A stretch of DNA of 12,348 nt from CAZGSD01 sp964528305 (GCA_964528305.1 CAZGSD010000017.1:1-12348), one strand, 5' to 3'; positions 5,152 through 12,213 are shown, numbered from the stretch's first letter. Notes: generated by a model not told the origin, from the sequence alone. Numbers and translations: made by a program.

Positions 5152-7566
5152 CTTTTTGTCGCGATAATAGAGATAATGCCCGGTGAGATAAGCAAAGACT
5201 ATGCCCAGGCCGAGCAGGACCAAGCCCCAATCGAAAGCTAATTTGTATAGATAGACCTCCAAGAGCACTGTTATTAGAGCAAAAAATCCGAGCATGTAGG
5301 TGACCCTCCAGAGCCTGTTGGTTTCTCGCAGCTCTGGAAAACTTTTTTCAGTGTATTGTTTGAGTGAAAAGATTAGATAGACTAACAGCAGCAAACCGGC
5401 GAACAAGACTATATTGGAATACAAGCGTATTTCAGAACTACTGCCCGAGAATTGATGGGTAATGTAATACAGCAGTAATGGATGAATGGCCCAAACCATA
5501 AAGGTGAAAATGCTGCCCAGGAAAAAGAAAAACTTCCTGTACCAGAAAAGGCGCTCAACTTTTTCGACACCAGGTAGGCGCTCTAGATCACGGCAGATAT
5601 TGGAAATATCACGAAAACTTCCCACCAACATGACCGCTCGATAAATGATTTTATTTTGGAAAAAATTGTATTTGGTGTCGCCAGAAAGTAGAATTACCTG
5701 ATGATTACGCTTCTGGATGACATTGACCAGATCAGCAAAATTGATATTGGCACTGCAAACTACTTTTAATCTAAGCTTGGTTAATTTTTGTTTGGCCAGA
5801 TGACGTGACGTCGCCAGAGGGCCCAATTGTTCGGAAGCGCTGGATTTGGTTGGATATAGTATATTGATGACTTCCAGTGTGGACAAATTGCCTTCAGCCA
5901 AATGTACCAACATGGCTTCAGTAGAAGTAATGTGTAGACTAGGATAATTTTTGGATAGCTGTTGTAATTTCCAACGAGATAAATTACCAACCAGTCCCAA
6001 ACCGGCACGATCATATTCTTTTTGCATCATTTGGCGACCGGCCTGTACTTTTGAAGCGTGGCTTTCTTTTTTGAAATATTCTTGCATCTTTTTCCTGGCT
6101 AGAGCAGTTTTACTGAAAGCCAGCCACTCATAACTGGGGTTTTTGGCATATTCCGTGGTGATGATTTTTACTACATCTCCTTTATTGAGCTGATAATCTA
6201 ATCCGACATTGTTGCCATTGACCAGGGCGCTGATGGCACGATTACCAACCTGGGTATGAATAGCATAAGCAAAGTCGATACACGTGGCGTGCAGAGGTAG
6301 TACGACGGCGTCTCCACGCGGGGTGAATACATTAACTCTATCTTGGACCAGATAACTTTTTAGTTCATCCAGATAATGCGTTTGCCGATTGGTGTCCTGC
6401 TGAATTTCCATGACTTCTTCTACCCAGCGTGAACGCGGATCTGTTGGTGTAAATAACCTGCGGCCGGCTTTTTGCTGTGAATCAAAATAACTGGCAGCTA
6501 TACCGTACTGGGCATCGAAATGCATTTGATTGGTACGAATGCAGAATTTCGTTGGAATGCCGTTATGTCCAAAAACCGTTGTGTGAATGCTTTGATAACC
6601 ATTGGCTTTGGGCAGAGAAATATAGTCTTTGAAACGTCCCGGTTGTAATTTAAATAAACCATGAACAACCCCCAAAGCTTCGTAACAGCTGTTGATATCC
6701 GGCAAGAGCACAGTTAGGGAAAAACAAAAATCCAAATCATCAATGGAATTATTTTCACGCTGGAGACGTTGAAAAATGTGATATAGATTTTCCTGATAAG
6801 AGTATACGATGGCATCGAGCCCCTGTTTTTTGAGAGCTTTTTCTGTCTCGCTCAAAGTGTCCTGCAAATCCTGAGCGTGGACCTGGGCTGACTCCTGAAC
6901 CTTTTTTTTCAGACTTTCGTACTCTTCAGGATAGAGATTTTTGAAACAAAGATCTTCCAGCTCACGCTGAATTTCTTTGATACCGAGTAATTTGGCTATG
7001 GGGGTGAAAATCTCCAGGGTTTCACGGGCTTTGCGCAGACGTTTTTCCGGCACGTCCATGTATTCCAGGGTGCGCATGTTATGCAGGCGATCGGCCAGCT
7101 TGATCAGCATGGTACGGGGATCCTCAGCCACGTGTATAAAAAGTTTCTTCATGCTTTCGATTTCGCGCTGCTGCATATCGTGATGATAATGCACTTTGGA
7201 CAGCTTGGTGATGCCTTCTACCATATAAGCGACCTCTTTGCCGTAACGACGCTCAATTTGTTCCATGGAAAGGCCGGTGTCTTCTGGGACATCGTGTAAT
7301 AGAGCGGCGATTAAAGTTGGCTCATCAGCATGAATTTGACTGAGAATTTTGACTGTTTCAAAAGGATGGATGATATAGGGTAAGCTGGCCTGCTTGCGGG
7401 TTTGGCCGTCATGGGCCTGAGCAGCAAAAGCAAAGGCATCGCGAAAACGCTCCTGATTGAAATCCGGATTATATTTAAGAATATTTTTAATAAGCCCCTC
7501 CAGATCGATTTGATATCTGGACTGCAGGTTTTTCACTAATTGTTCGGCCTTGTGAGCTGCGAACAT
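5143..7566 (-). CDS. rsh: RelA/SpoT homolog with degenerate synthetase domain and membrane C-terminus
   Basis: RSH proteins make or destroy the alarmone (p)ppGpp. This 807-residue protein has an HD hydrolase domain (about 35-190) with its metal and catalytic residues in place: H52, H67, H91-D92, E95-D96 and D159 in LADRLHNMRTL. The synthetase-like domain (about 245-365) aligns without gaps to known RSH sequences but has lost key positions. The GRPK motif is S256-Y-Q-E259, the Asp and Arg of the YDLLAVR segment are F280 and T285, and the Glu before QIRT is K340 (KFCIRT). KDYI and NGYQSIH are kept. A TGS domain (about 410-472), a helical region and an ACT-like segment (about 597-672) follow. 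The protein then ends in about four hydrophobic helices (677-703, 717-735, 754-776, 780-800), which soluble RSH proteins lack. It is most likely a membrane-anchored hydrolase or sensor. The last two codons and stop lie in palindrome copy 2. No Shine-Dalgarno precedes the ATG. Confidence 0.93.
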   Translation of the reverse strand: MFAAHKAEQLVKNLQSRYQIDLEGLIKNILKYNPDFNQERFRDAFAFAAQAHDGQTRKQASLPYIIHPFETVKILSQIHADEPTLIAALLHDVPEDTGLSMEQIERRYGKEVAYMVEGITKLSKVHYHHDMQQREIESMKKLFIHVAEDPRTMLIKLADRLHNMRTLEYMDVPEKRLRKARETLEIFTPIAKLLGIKEIQRELEDLCFKNLYPEEYESLKKKVQESAQVHAQDLQDTLSETEKALKKQGLDAIVYSYQENLYHIFQRLQRENNSIDDLDFCFSLTVLLPDINSCYEALGVVHGLFKLQPGRFKDYISLPKANGYQSIHTTVFGHNGIPTKFCIRTNQMHFDAQYGIAASYFDSQQKAGRRLFTPTDPRSRWVEEVMEIQQDTNRQTHYLDELKSYLVQDRVNVFTPRGDAVVLPLHATCIDFAYAIHTQVGNRAISALVNGNNVGLDYQLNKGDVVKIITTEYAKNPSYEWLAFSKTALARKKMQEYFKKESHASKVQAGRQMMQKEYDRAGLGLVGNLSRWKLQQLSKNYPSLHITSTEAMLVHLAEGNLSTLEVINILYPTKSSASEQLGPLATSRHLAKQKLTKLRLKVVCSANINFADLVNVIQKRNHQVILLSGDTKYNFFQNKIIYRAVMLVGSFRDISNICRDLERLPGVEKVERLFWYRKFFFFLGSIFTFMVWAIHPLLLYYITHQFSGSSSEIRLYSNIVLFAGLLLLVYLIFSLKQYTEKSFPELRETNRLWRVTYMLGFFALITVLLEVYLYKLAFDWGLVLLGLGIVFAYLTGHYLYYRDKKAI

Positions 7567-7812
7567 GATGAGGTTAAATGAAAAAGCTTATATTAACTGA
7601 CATTTCATTTTACCACTATGTTGGCTTTAAGCAAACGAAAATGCTGCGGACCACTCTGTGGTAGCCTTTGACCACATATCTGTGTTGCTCAACCAGCAAT
7701 TTCTAGAAAATCAAGCTGGGGATGCTATTCACCACTTGTGTGAATATACAACATCGGGTCTGAAAGATAAAAGTGAAAATTGAGAGAATAAAAATTTCTA
7801 AAGGCTAAGGTT
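7567..7812 (-). other. Intergenic leader with several competing short hairpins
   Basis: This 246-base gap follows the DUF4256 gene and precedes the RelA/SpoT gene on the same strand. It contains no credible gene. Small inverted repeats cluster here: ACCAC (7650-7654) with GTGGT (7658-7662); that same GTGGT with a second ACCAC (7671-7675); CACA/TGTG (7673-7684); CCAGC/GCTGG (7693-7697, 7715-7719); and TTCAC/GTGAA (7728-7732, 7740-7744). The first two cannot form together, which is the geometry of an attenuator, but no T-run follows either in the sense of transcription. I saw no convincing -35/-10 pair for the RelA/SpoT gene, so it may be read from upstream. Confidence 0.35.
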
Positions 7813-8598
7813 TTAGACCCATAGCCCACCGCGGAACGGCCCAACATCATAACAATCGTAAGGAGGGTACACAGAGATGTGAACGCCCTTGTAACTACGA
7901 CTGCCATGAAACGCAAGACCTCTTTTTCTTACGTCAGGTGGAGTTTTTACATAGACCCAGCTATTCAAATCTAATTTATCTTTTTCTTGTGCTTTTCTAT
8001 ATTCAGCTTCATCAAGAACTTCTATTCCCATTTCTGCTGCTGTATCGAGAACGTTACCGTCACATCTAAACTTTGGGAAAGCTGTTCTAAAATCAGCTTC
8101 TCCAGCTTGGTCATAGGCCAGGTAGACACGACTTTCAGGAGTTTTCGAAAAATATTCTCTAAATCGAAATGCGCCAGTTTTTGGCTTGAAATCAACTACA
8201 TCTGGTTCTCCTCCGGTTCTTTCCATTTCGTTTAAAGACCATAGGTTTTCCGGATTTCCTTCTTGAAGCCTTTTAGCCAAAGTAGACCAGTCTACCCCTT
8301 GGTGGCGGTGCATATTTTCATGGAAGCGAACTTCAAGGGCTGAGAGTAATTCTTCCTTTTGTTCTAGAGATAGGATTTTAGTATTTTTCTCCTCGACTTT
8401 TGACTCATCAACTTTTAAAGCTTTGATGGCTTTTTGCCGAACTACTTTAGATAAAGCCCTTAATTCAGCGTTGAGGGCTTCTAAGGCTTTTACTGAAAGA
8501 TGCCCCTCCTTAACTAATTTATGAAGGGTTGCAGCCAGGTCTTTGCCTGAAACGACTGTGGGGATTCTTAGCTGTGGTGTTTTATTAAGTTTACTCAT
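7813..8598 (-). CDS. DUF4256 family protein with an N-terminal helical extension
   Basis: The C-terminal two-thirds match DUF4256 as I recall it, a family of unknown biochemical function. The diagnostic block NLWSLNEMERTGGEPDV lies at residues 118-134, preceded by LLSALEVRFHENMHRH. It is followed by the AAEMGIEVLDEAEYRKAQ segment, then SWVKTP-like SWVYVKTPPDVRKRG, and a final GFRGSLRV-like GPFRGGLWV. Numbering is from the ATG at 8598 (261 residues). The first 75 residues (KDLAATLHKLVKEGHLSV, NAELRALSKVVRQKA) are basic, helical and unlike the family core, so they may be an added module. An in-frame GTG at 8667 would add 23 residues, but it lies inside the likely promoter. The ATG overlaps the stop of a 21-codon ORF in ATGA form. 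No catalytic residues can be named. Confidence in the family is high, in function nil. Confidence 0.85.
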   Translation of the reverse strand: MSKLNKTPQLRIPTVVSGKDLAATLHKLVKEGHLSVKALEALNAELRALSKVVRQKAIKALKVDESKVEEKNTKILSLEQKEELLSALEVRFHENMHRHQGVDWSTLAKRLQEGNPENLWSLNEMERTGGEPDVVDFKPKTGAFRFREYFSKTPESRVYLAYDQAGEADFRTAFPKFRCDGNVLDTAAEMGIEVLDEAEYRKAQEKDKLDLNSWVYVKTPPDVRKRGLAFHGSRSYKGVHISVYPPYDCYDVGPFRGGLWV

Positions 8599-8660
8599 AA
8601 TTTTTGGATTAGGTATGCGCTGACCTTTGAAATGCAGGAGGACAAACCTTGAGTTAGCAT
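8595..8660 (-). CDS. Possible 21-codon leader ORF coupled to the DUF4256 gene
   Basis: An ATG at 8660 is preceded by AGGAG seven bases upstream, the best Shine-Dalgarno site I see in the window. It opens a 21-residue peptide (MLTQGLSSC... ending LIQKL) whose TGA overlaps the ATG of the DUF4256 gene as ATGA, the usual sign of translational coupling. Against this, a TTGACA/TATGCT promoter (8656-8683) covers the same bases; if that is the start site, transcripts begin near 8648 and exclude this ATG and its ribosome site. The peptide then exists only if transcription enters from upstream (mnmA). Confidence 0.35.
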   Translation of the reverse strand: MLTQGLSSCISKVSAYLIQKL

Positions 8661-8683
8661 ATACCACTCCTTAAGTTTGTCAA
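8656..8683 (-). promoter_or_regulatory. Promoter of the DUF4256 gene
   Basis: On the minus strand TTGACA (8683-8678) is a perfect -35 hexamer, and TATGCT (8661-8656) matches 4 of 6 -10 positions with a 16-base spacer. An A-run lies just upstream of the -35. Transcription would start near 8648, about 50 bases before the ATG at 8598. It overlaps the AGGAG and ATG of the mini-ORF at 8660. Confidence 0.5.
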
Positions 8684-8723
8684 GTTTTTTGCGGGTCTTC
8701 ATATAATGCTAATAATTAATACC

Positions 8724-9833
8724 TCAGCAAATAGTGGCGCAGCCCAGGCAGATTTCTCCCGCATAGAAGACAGCGAATTGACCGGGAGCGAAGCCTTGGT
8801 CGGAGCCTTGAATTCGTACTTGGCACGGCTTTTCTGAGGTTTGGGATAACGTGGCGAGGTAGGCATTTTCACCGTGGCGGACTTTTACGTGTAAATTGGC
8901 TAATTGTTTGGGGGTTGGTGGGGTGGATAGCCAATGTAAATTGGTGATTTCGAAATGGTCGCGGGTGACTTTTTGATCGTGATAATGATTAGAAATATAT
9001 ACTATATTGTCTTGCACATCTTTTTTAACCACAAACCAAGGACCGCCGGAAAGCTCAATCCCCTTGCGTTGGCCGATGGTGTAGAACCAGTAGCCTTTGT
9101 GCCGGCCGACGACTTTTCCAGTGTCGATATTGATTAAATCGCCGGGCTTTTCTCCCAAGTGAAAACGGACAAATTCATTGTATTTGATTTGCCCTAGGAA
9201 ACAGATGCCCTGGCTGTCTTTGCGGGCTTGATTGGGGAGGTTGAATTGGTGGGCCAGAGCGCGGACTTCGGATTTGAGATAGGGGCCGAGTGGAAAAATG
9301 GCTTTGCGTAACTGTTGTTCGTTGAGATGGGCTAGAAAATAGGTTTGATCTTTGAAGGTGTCTTTGGCGGTTTTGAGGAAGTGCTGTGTATCGGGGGCGA
9401 ATGCGGCTGGGGAAAGTGGGTTGAGTGGCTCCCCTGTTGCTGATAGGACTAATTTATCGGCGTAATGGCCGGAAGCGATGGCTTGAAACTGATCGCCAAT
9501 GCGTTCAAAAAATTTGCCGAATTTGATTTTGGAGTTGCAGAGCAGGTCGCTGTTTGGGGTGCGGCCGGCGCGGATTTCTTCTAGCGCATAGCCAACTACT
9601 TCCTGATGATATTCTTTTTGGAGACTAATAACCTCCAGAGGGATGCCGTTTTGCTCGCAAATGGCCCTTAAATACTGTAAATCCTCCTCCCAGGGGCAGC
9701 TACCTAAAAAACTTAATTCATCTTCCAGCCAGATTTTCAGATAAAAAGCCGTGACATCATGCCCCTGATTTTGCAGGAGTTTCAAAGCTACTGAGCTGTC
9801 CACTCCACCGGAGGCGAGTACGGCGATTTTCAT
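8724..9833 (-). CDS. mnmA: tRNA-specific 2-thiouridylase MnmA
   Basis: MnmA adenylates and thiolates U34 of tRNA-Lys, -Glu and -Gln, giving s2U at the wobble base. The 369-residue protein has the usual length. The PP-loop SGGVDSS is at residues 8-14 and binds ATP. The first catalytic cysteine is C99 in TPNSDLLCNSKIKFG (the family usually has NPD here). The persulfide-carrying cysteine is C211 in DSQGICFLG. ASGHYA (120-125), DQTYFL (162-167) and the C-terminal barrel with IGQRKGIELSGGPWFV and PGQFAVFY are all present. The ATG at 9833 gives the normal start MKIAVLASGGVDSS; no Shine-Dalgarno precedes it. It lies downstream of the sortase gene after 114 bases and has its own likely promoter. The sulfur donor (an IscS-type desulfurase) is not in the window. 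Confidence 0.97.
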   Translation of the reverse strand: MKIAVLASGGVDSSVALKLLQNQGHDVTAFYLKIWLEDELSFLGSCPWEEDLQYLRAICEQNGIPLEVISLQKEYHQEVVGYALEEIRAGRTPNSDLLCNSKIKFGKFFERIGDQFQAIASGHYADKLVLSATGEPLNPLSPAAFAPDTQHFLKTAKDTFKDQTYFLAHLNEQQLRKAIFPLGPYLKSEVRALAHQFNLPNQARKDSQGICFLGQIKYNEFVRFHLGEKPGDLINIDTGKVVGRHKGYWFYTIGQRKGIELSGGPWFVVKKDVQDNIVYISNHYHDQKVTRDHFEITNLHWLSTPPTPKQLANLHVKVRHGENAYLATLSQTSEKPCQVRIQGSDQGFAPGQFAVFYAGEICLGCATIC

Positions 9834-9861
9834 GGAGGCTTAAAAATAGAAAATTGCTCAT

Positions 9862-9891
9862 TTTGTACAGCAAAAGGGGCAGTGATGTCAA
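9862..9891 (-). promoter_or_regulatory. Possible mnmA promoter
   Basis: On the minus strand TTGACA (9891-9886) is a perfect -35 hexamer. TACAAA (9867-9862) follows after 18 bases and matches 4 of 6 -10 positions. The start would fall near 9855, about 22 bases before the ATG at 9833. A hairpin with the 5-bp stem ACCTG/CAGGT (9897-9901, 9915-9919) lies just upstream, between sortase and mnmA, but it lacks a T-run. Confidence 0.45.
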
Positions 9892-9947
9892 AGCGGACCT
9901 GGCTGGCGTGCCCGCAGGTGGCCACAAGTATTATCCGGCCTAACCAA

Positions 9948-10904
9948 CTACTTCACTGAAACCTGTCGTGCCAATAGCACTAAGCGGTTGAGGTCGGTAC
10001 CAACTGGTGTACAGGTGATTAAGGTGAGTCTGCTTTCGCCTTTTTGAGTGAGTACTTCGATTTGGCTGGGGCTGACCACTTTTTTGTCGTAAATTTGATA
10101 TTCGTATTTTTTTTGCTCATGATAAATCACTACTCGGTCGCCGATATTGACCTGATGGAGTAGGGCAAAAACGTCTTTGAAGCGGCCGGGATCCCAAGGA
10201 AAGTAAGAACTATGTCCTGTCACCACTATATTCCCCTCTTCTCCAGGCATAGCAGTGCCAGGGAAATGGACAACGCCGTGGCGCAAGGCTTCCTGAACCT
10301 GTTTTTCTAATCCCGCCCAGTCGCGCCGCAGCAGCATATCGGTGGGCACGCGAATGATGGGTACATTTTGGCTGATGCGCGGGACGATGATGCGGTCATC
10401 CGGCGGCGCGATTGCCATGGTCAGCTCGGGAATCTGCTTTTTGGCTGACTGGGCGTTTTGGGGAATAGGTAGGGGTTTTTGTCCGGCTACGGAGGCGTTA
10501 TGCAACTGCTCCTGAGTGAGATAAGGGTTGGAGTTAATTTGCCCACGCAGTTGATTGAGCTTGGTCAAGAAAAGCTGGCTGTAGGAATCAAAATTAATAA
10601 TATAAAAGAGTGTCATGAAAATAACTCCGGTGACGGCAATGAATTCTAAAAAATGCCAAACTTTAAAAAGTCCTTTCTTTAGAGCGAAGCGGGATTTGCC
10701 CTGCTCGATAATTTTTTTTAAGGTAGGCTCTGTTTTGGGTGGCTGAGGTTGGGTTGGTTTTTCTCCCAGATAATGCCCCACTAATTGAGCCGGTTTTTCG
10801 CTGCCAAGATGAAAACTAACCTGGCCATCATTGACCGGTATTTGTCTGGACTGGCTGCCACTTTCTGCGGCCTCCGGATTGTGATCGAATTTATATGATG
10901 GCAT
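9948..10904 (-). CDS. Sortase, class D/E-like transpeptidase
   Basis: Sortases cleave a C-terminal sorting signal on secreted proteins and join them to another surface molecule or pilin. This 318-residue protein has a cytoplasmic N-terminus of about 80 mostly polar residues, longer than usual, then one membrane helix (about 83-103). A linker follows, then an extracytoplasmic sortase domain (about 160-318). The catalytic triad is visible: H231 in VVTGHSS, C298 in LTLITCTPVGT and R307 in DLNRLVLL. The TLITCTPxGT...R pattern is that of class D/E sortases. The catalytic domain starts with IIVPRISQNVPII, typical of the family. It lies 8 bases after 10913-11512, so the two genes are co-transcribed. 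No protein with a clear sorting signal is encoded in the window, so its substrate is unknown. The subclass is less certain than the family. Confidence 0.93.
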   Translation of the reverse strand: MPSYKFDHNPEAAESGSQSRQIPVNDGQVSFHLGSEKPAQLVGHYLGEKPTQPQPPKTEPTLKKIIEQGKSRFALKKGLFKVWHFLEFIAVTGVIFMTLFYIINFDSYSQLFLTKLNQLRGQINSNPYLTQEQLHNASVAGQKPLPIPQNAQSAKKQIPELTMAIAPPDDRIIVPRISQNVPIIRVPTDMLLRRDWAGLEKQVQEALRHGVVHFPGTAMPGEEGNIVVTGHSSYFPWDPGRFKDVFALLHQVNIGDRVVIYHEQKKYEYQIYDKKVVSPSQIEVLTQKGESRLTLITCTPVGTDLNRLVLLARQVSVK

Positions 10905-10912
10905 GAATAAAA

Positions 10913-11512
10913 TTAGACATCGCTAAGCTTGGCAAGGAGAGCCGCTTCTTCGGCTTCTTCCTGGACATTGCTTTTGGCCTCTGCTTCTTGGATGGCACGA
11001 CTTTTTTCACGGGCTTCGAACTCCTTCCATTCCAGTAAATGTTTTTCATTGAGGCGATTTAGCTCGGCTGTGTATTCGTCATCCAACTTTTTCAATTGGT
11101 CTTTTTCAGTCTGAAGAATATTGCGGAATTTTTCAATCTGTTCGGCTGACATGATGGGCATGATTTGAAACCAGTATTGCCGCTCCTGATCATCCATTGA
11201 CTCAGTGACTTTGATCAATTCAATCAATTCTGGATATTTGTCCTGAATTGATTTGGGGATGATGAATTTTTCTGGTTTGGCTGGGCCGGAGGCTACTTCA
11301 TCGACACCTTCATCCAATTGGAAAGCACGTTTGTTGACGGGCTGGGTGGGTGTAGCTGAGGCCTGGGTAGTTTGAGTGGATTGAGCGTTTTGATTACCGC
11401 CTCCACTGCTGGCAGTGGTTGGCTGACCACTAGAATTGCTACTGCCGGAAGCCGAGGCTCCGGCGGCTTTGATTTGCAGGTCATCATTCATGAGGTGCTG
11501 GTCGCTGGACAT
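10913..11512 (-). CDS. Coiled-coil protein with Ser/Thr/Gly-rich N-terminus, sortase neighbour
   Basis: I do not recognise the family. The 199-residue protein has a disordered start (residues 14-60, almost only S, T, A, G, Q, N and P). A short helical domain follows (about 75-135: KFIIPKSIQDKYPELIEL, then QYWFQIMPIMSAEQ). A long charged coiled coil comes next (about 126-195, rich in E, K and L, with KLDDEYTAELNRLNEKH and EWKEFEAREKSRA). There is no signal peptide or membrane helix, so it is probably cytoplasmic and not itself a sortase substrate. It is the first gene of an operon with the sortase (8 bases apart) and has its own promoter at 11540-11548. The helical motif around residues 113-145 resembles one in the small protein at 2536-2898. 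A role beside the sortase's long cytoplasmic tail is only a guess. An internal ATG at codon 8 is an alternative start. Confidence 0.8.
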   Translation of the reverse strand: MSSDQHLMNDDLQIKAAGASASGSSNSSGQPTTASSGGGNQNAQSTQTTQASATPTQPVNKRAFQLDEGVDEVASGPAKPEKFIIPKSIQDKYPELIELIKVTESMDDQERQYWFQIMPIMSAEQIEKFRNILQTEKDQLKKLDDEYTAELNRLNEKHLLEWKEFEAREKSRAIQEAEAKSNVQEEAEEAALLAKLSDV

Positions 11513-11539
11513 TGGTGTTTGATGTTTTTATATCTTGCT

Positions 11540-11548
11540 ATTATAGCA
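11540..11548 (-). promoter_or_regulatory. Extended -10 promoter of the coiled-coil/sortase operon
   Basis: On the minus strand TGCTATAAT (11548-11540) combines a perfect -10 hexamer with the upstream TG of an extended -10 element. No good -35 is present at 17 bases (TTTCGC-like), which extended -10 promoters tolerate. The start would lie near 11533, about 21 bases before the ATG at 11512. No Shine-Dalgarno is found in this short leader. Confidence 0.6.
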
Positions 11549-11622
11549 TGTTTGAGGCTTGGCGAAAAGGGATTTGTTGGGATAAATGGCTCGAGAAAAT
11601 GCTGGCGGGCGATAAGTAGATG

Positions 11623-12213
11623 CTAAATAACAAAAACATCCCCCTGACGGGTTTCCAGGCTTTCTTTGGCCAGGCGCAGGGAATGGACTAGATTCATGAT
11701 TTGATAACTGTCGCGGGCTCCTTCGTCCCAAAGTTTTTTGACTTGGCGGATTTTGTGCAGCAGGATGAGGATATCATAATCTGCTTTGGCTTTTTTGGCG
11801 GCAGATAAGCGATTGTAGACTTTGGTGTTGAGCAGCGTGGAAGGTGTAAATAGAGCGATTTGTCCGGCGGTAATTTTCTGAATAATTTCTTGCAAAAAGA
11901 CCTGATCGCGCGGGTCGGGCTGGTAGCGGGACTGATCGATGGTCGTGGGGGTGTTGAGAATAAATTGGGTTTCAGCCTGTGACTCATTGGCTAATTCACC
12001 TTCCAGATAGGCTTTGCGTATCAAGTAAATTACTTTTTGACCTTCATTGCGGATGTGGACGGGCTCGCCCTGAAGGGTGAGTTGGGTTGGGGTGGTTACC
12101 GCGGCGGATGAAGCGGCAGGAGTGGTGGATGTTTTGGCTCGCCCTGATGGGCTGGATGCCTTTTTAAGAGAAGTGTTTTTGGGAGTAATGTTTTTGGTTT
12201 TGGTGATGGCCAT
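11623..12213 (-). CDS. Hypothetical protein with basic Ser/Thr/Pro-rich N-terminus
   Basis: I do not recognise the family. The 196-residue protein starts with about 45 basic, low-complexity residues (MAITKTKNITPKNTSLKKAS, then PSGRAKTSTTPAASS) that resemble disordered nucleic-acid-binding or histone-like tails. A predominantly helical domain follows, with HIRNEGQKVIYLIRKAYLEG, RDQVFLQEIIQKITAGQIAL, YDILILLHKIRQVKKLWDEG and YQIMNLVHSLRLAKESLE. The helices have regular hydrophobic spacing but no metal-binding or catalytic motif. There are no cysteines, no signal peptide and no membrane helix. The ATG at 12213 has no Shine-Dalgarno; a promoter-like site lies at 12246-12254. It is 110 bases upstream of the coiled-coil/sortase operon on the same strand, but that operon has its own promoter, so a functional link is uncertain. 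Confidence 0.78.
   Translation of the reverse strand: MAITKTKNITPKNTSLKKASSPSGRAKTSTTPAASSAAVTTPTQLTLQGEPVHIRNEGQKVIYLIRKAYLEGELANESQAETQFILNTPTTIDQSRYQPDPRDQVFLQEIIQKITAGQIALFTPSTLLNTKVYNRLSAAKKAKADYDILILLHKIRQVKKLWDEGARDSYQIMNLVHSLRLAKESLETRQGDVFVI

Noticed and set aside
8599..8667. In-frame GTG start adding 23 residues to the DUF4256 protein
   Set aside because: The GTG lies directly against AGGA with no spacing and inside the TTGACA/TATGCT promoter. The ATG at 8598 is preferred.
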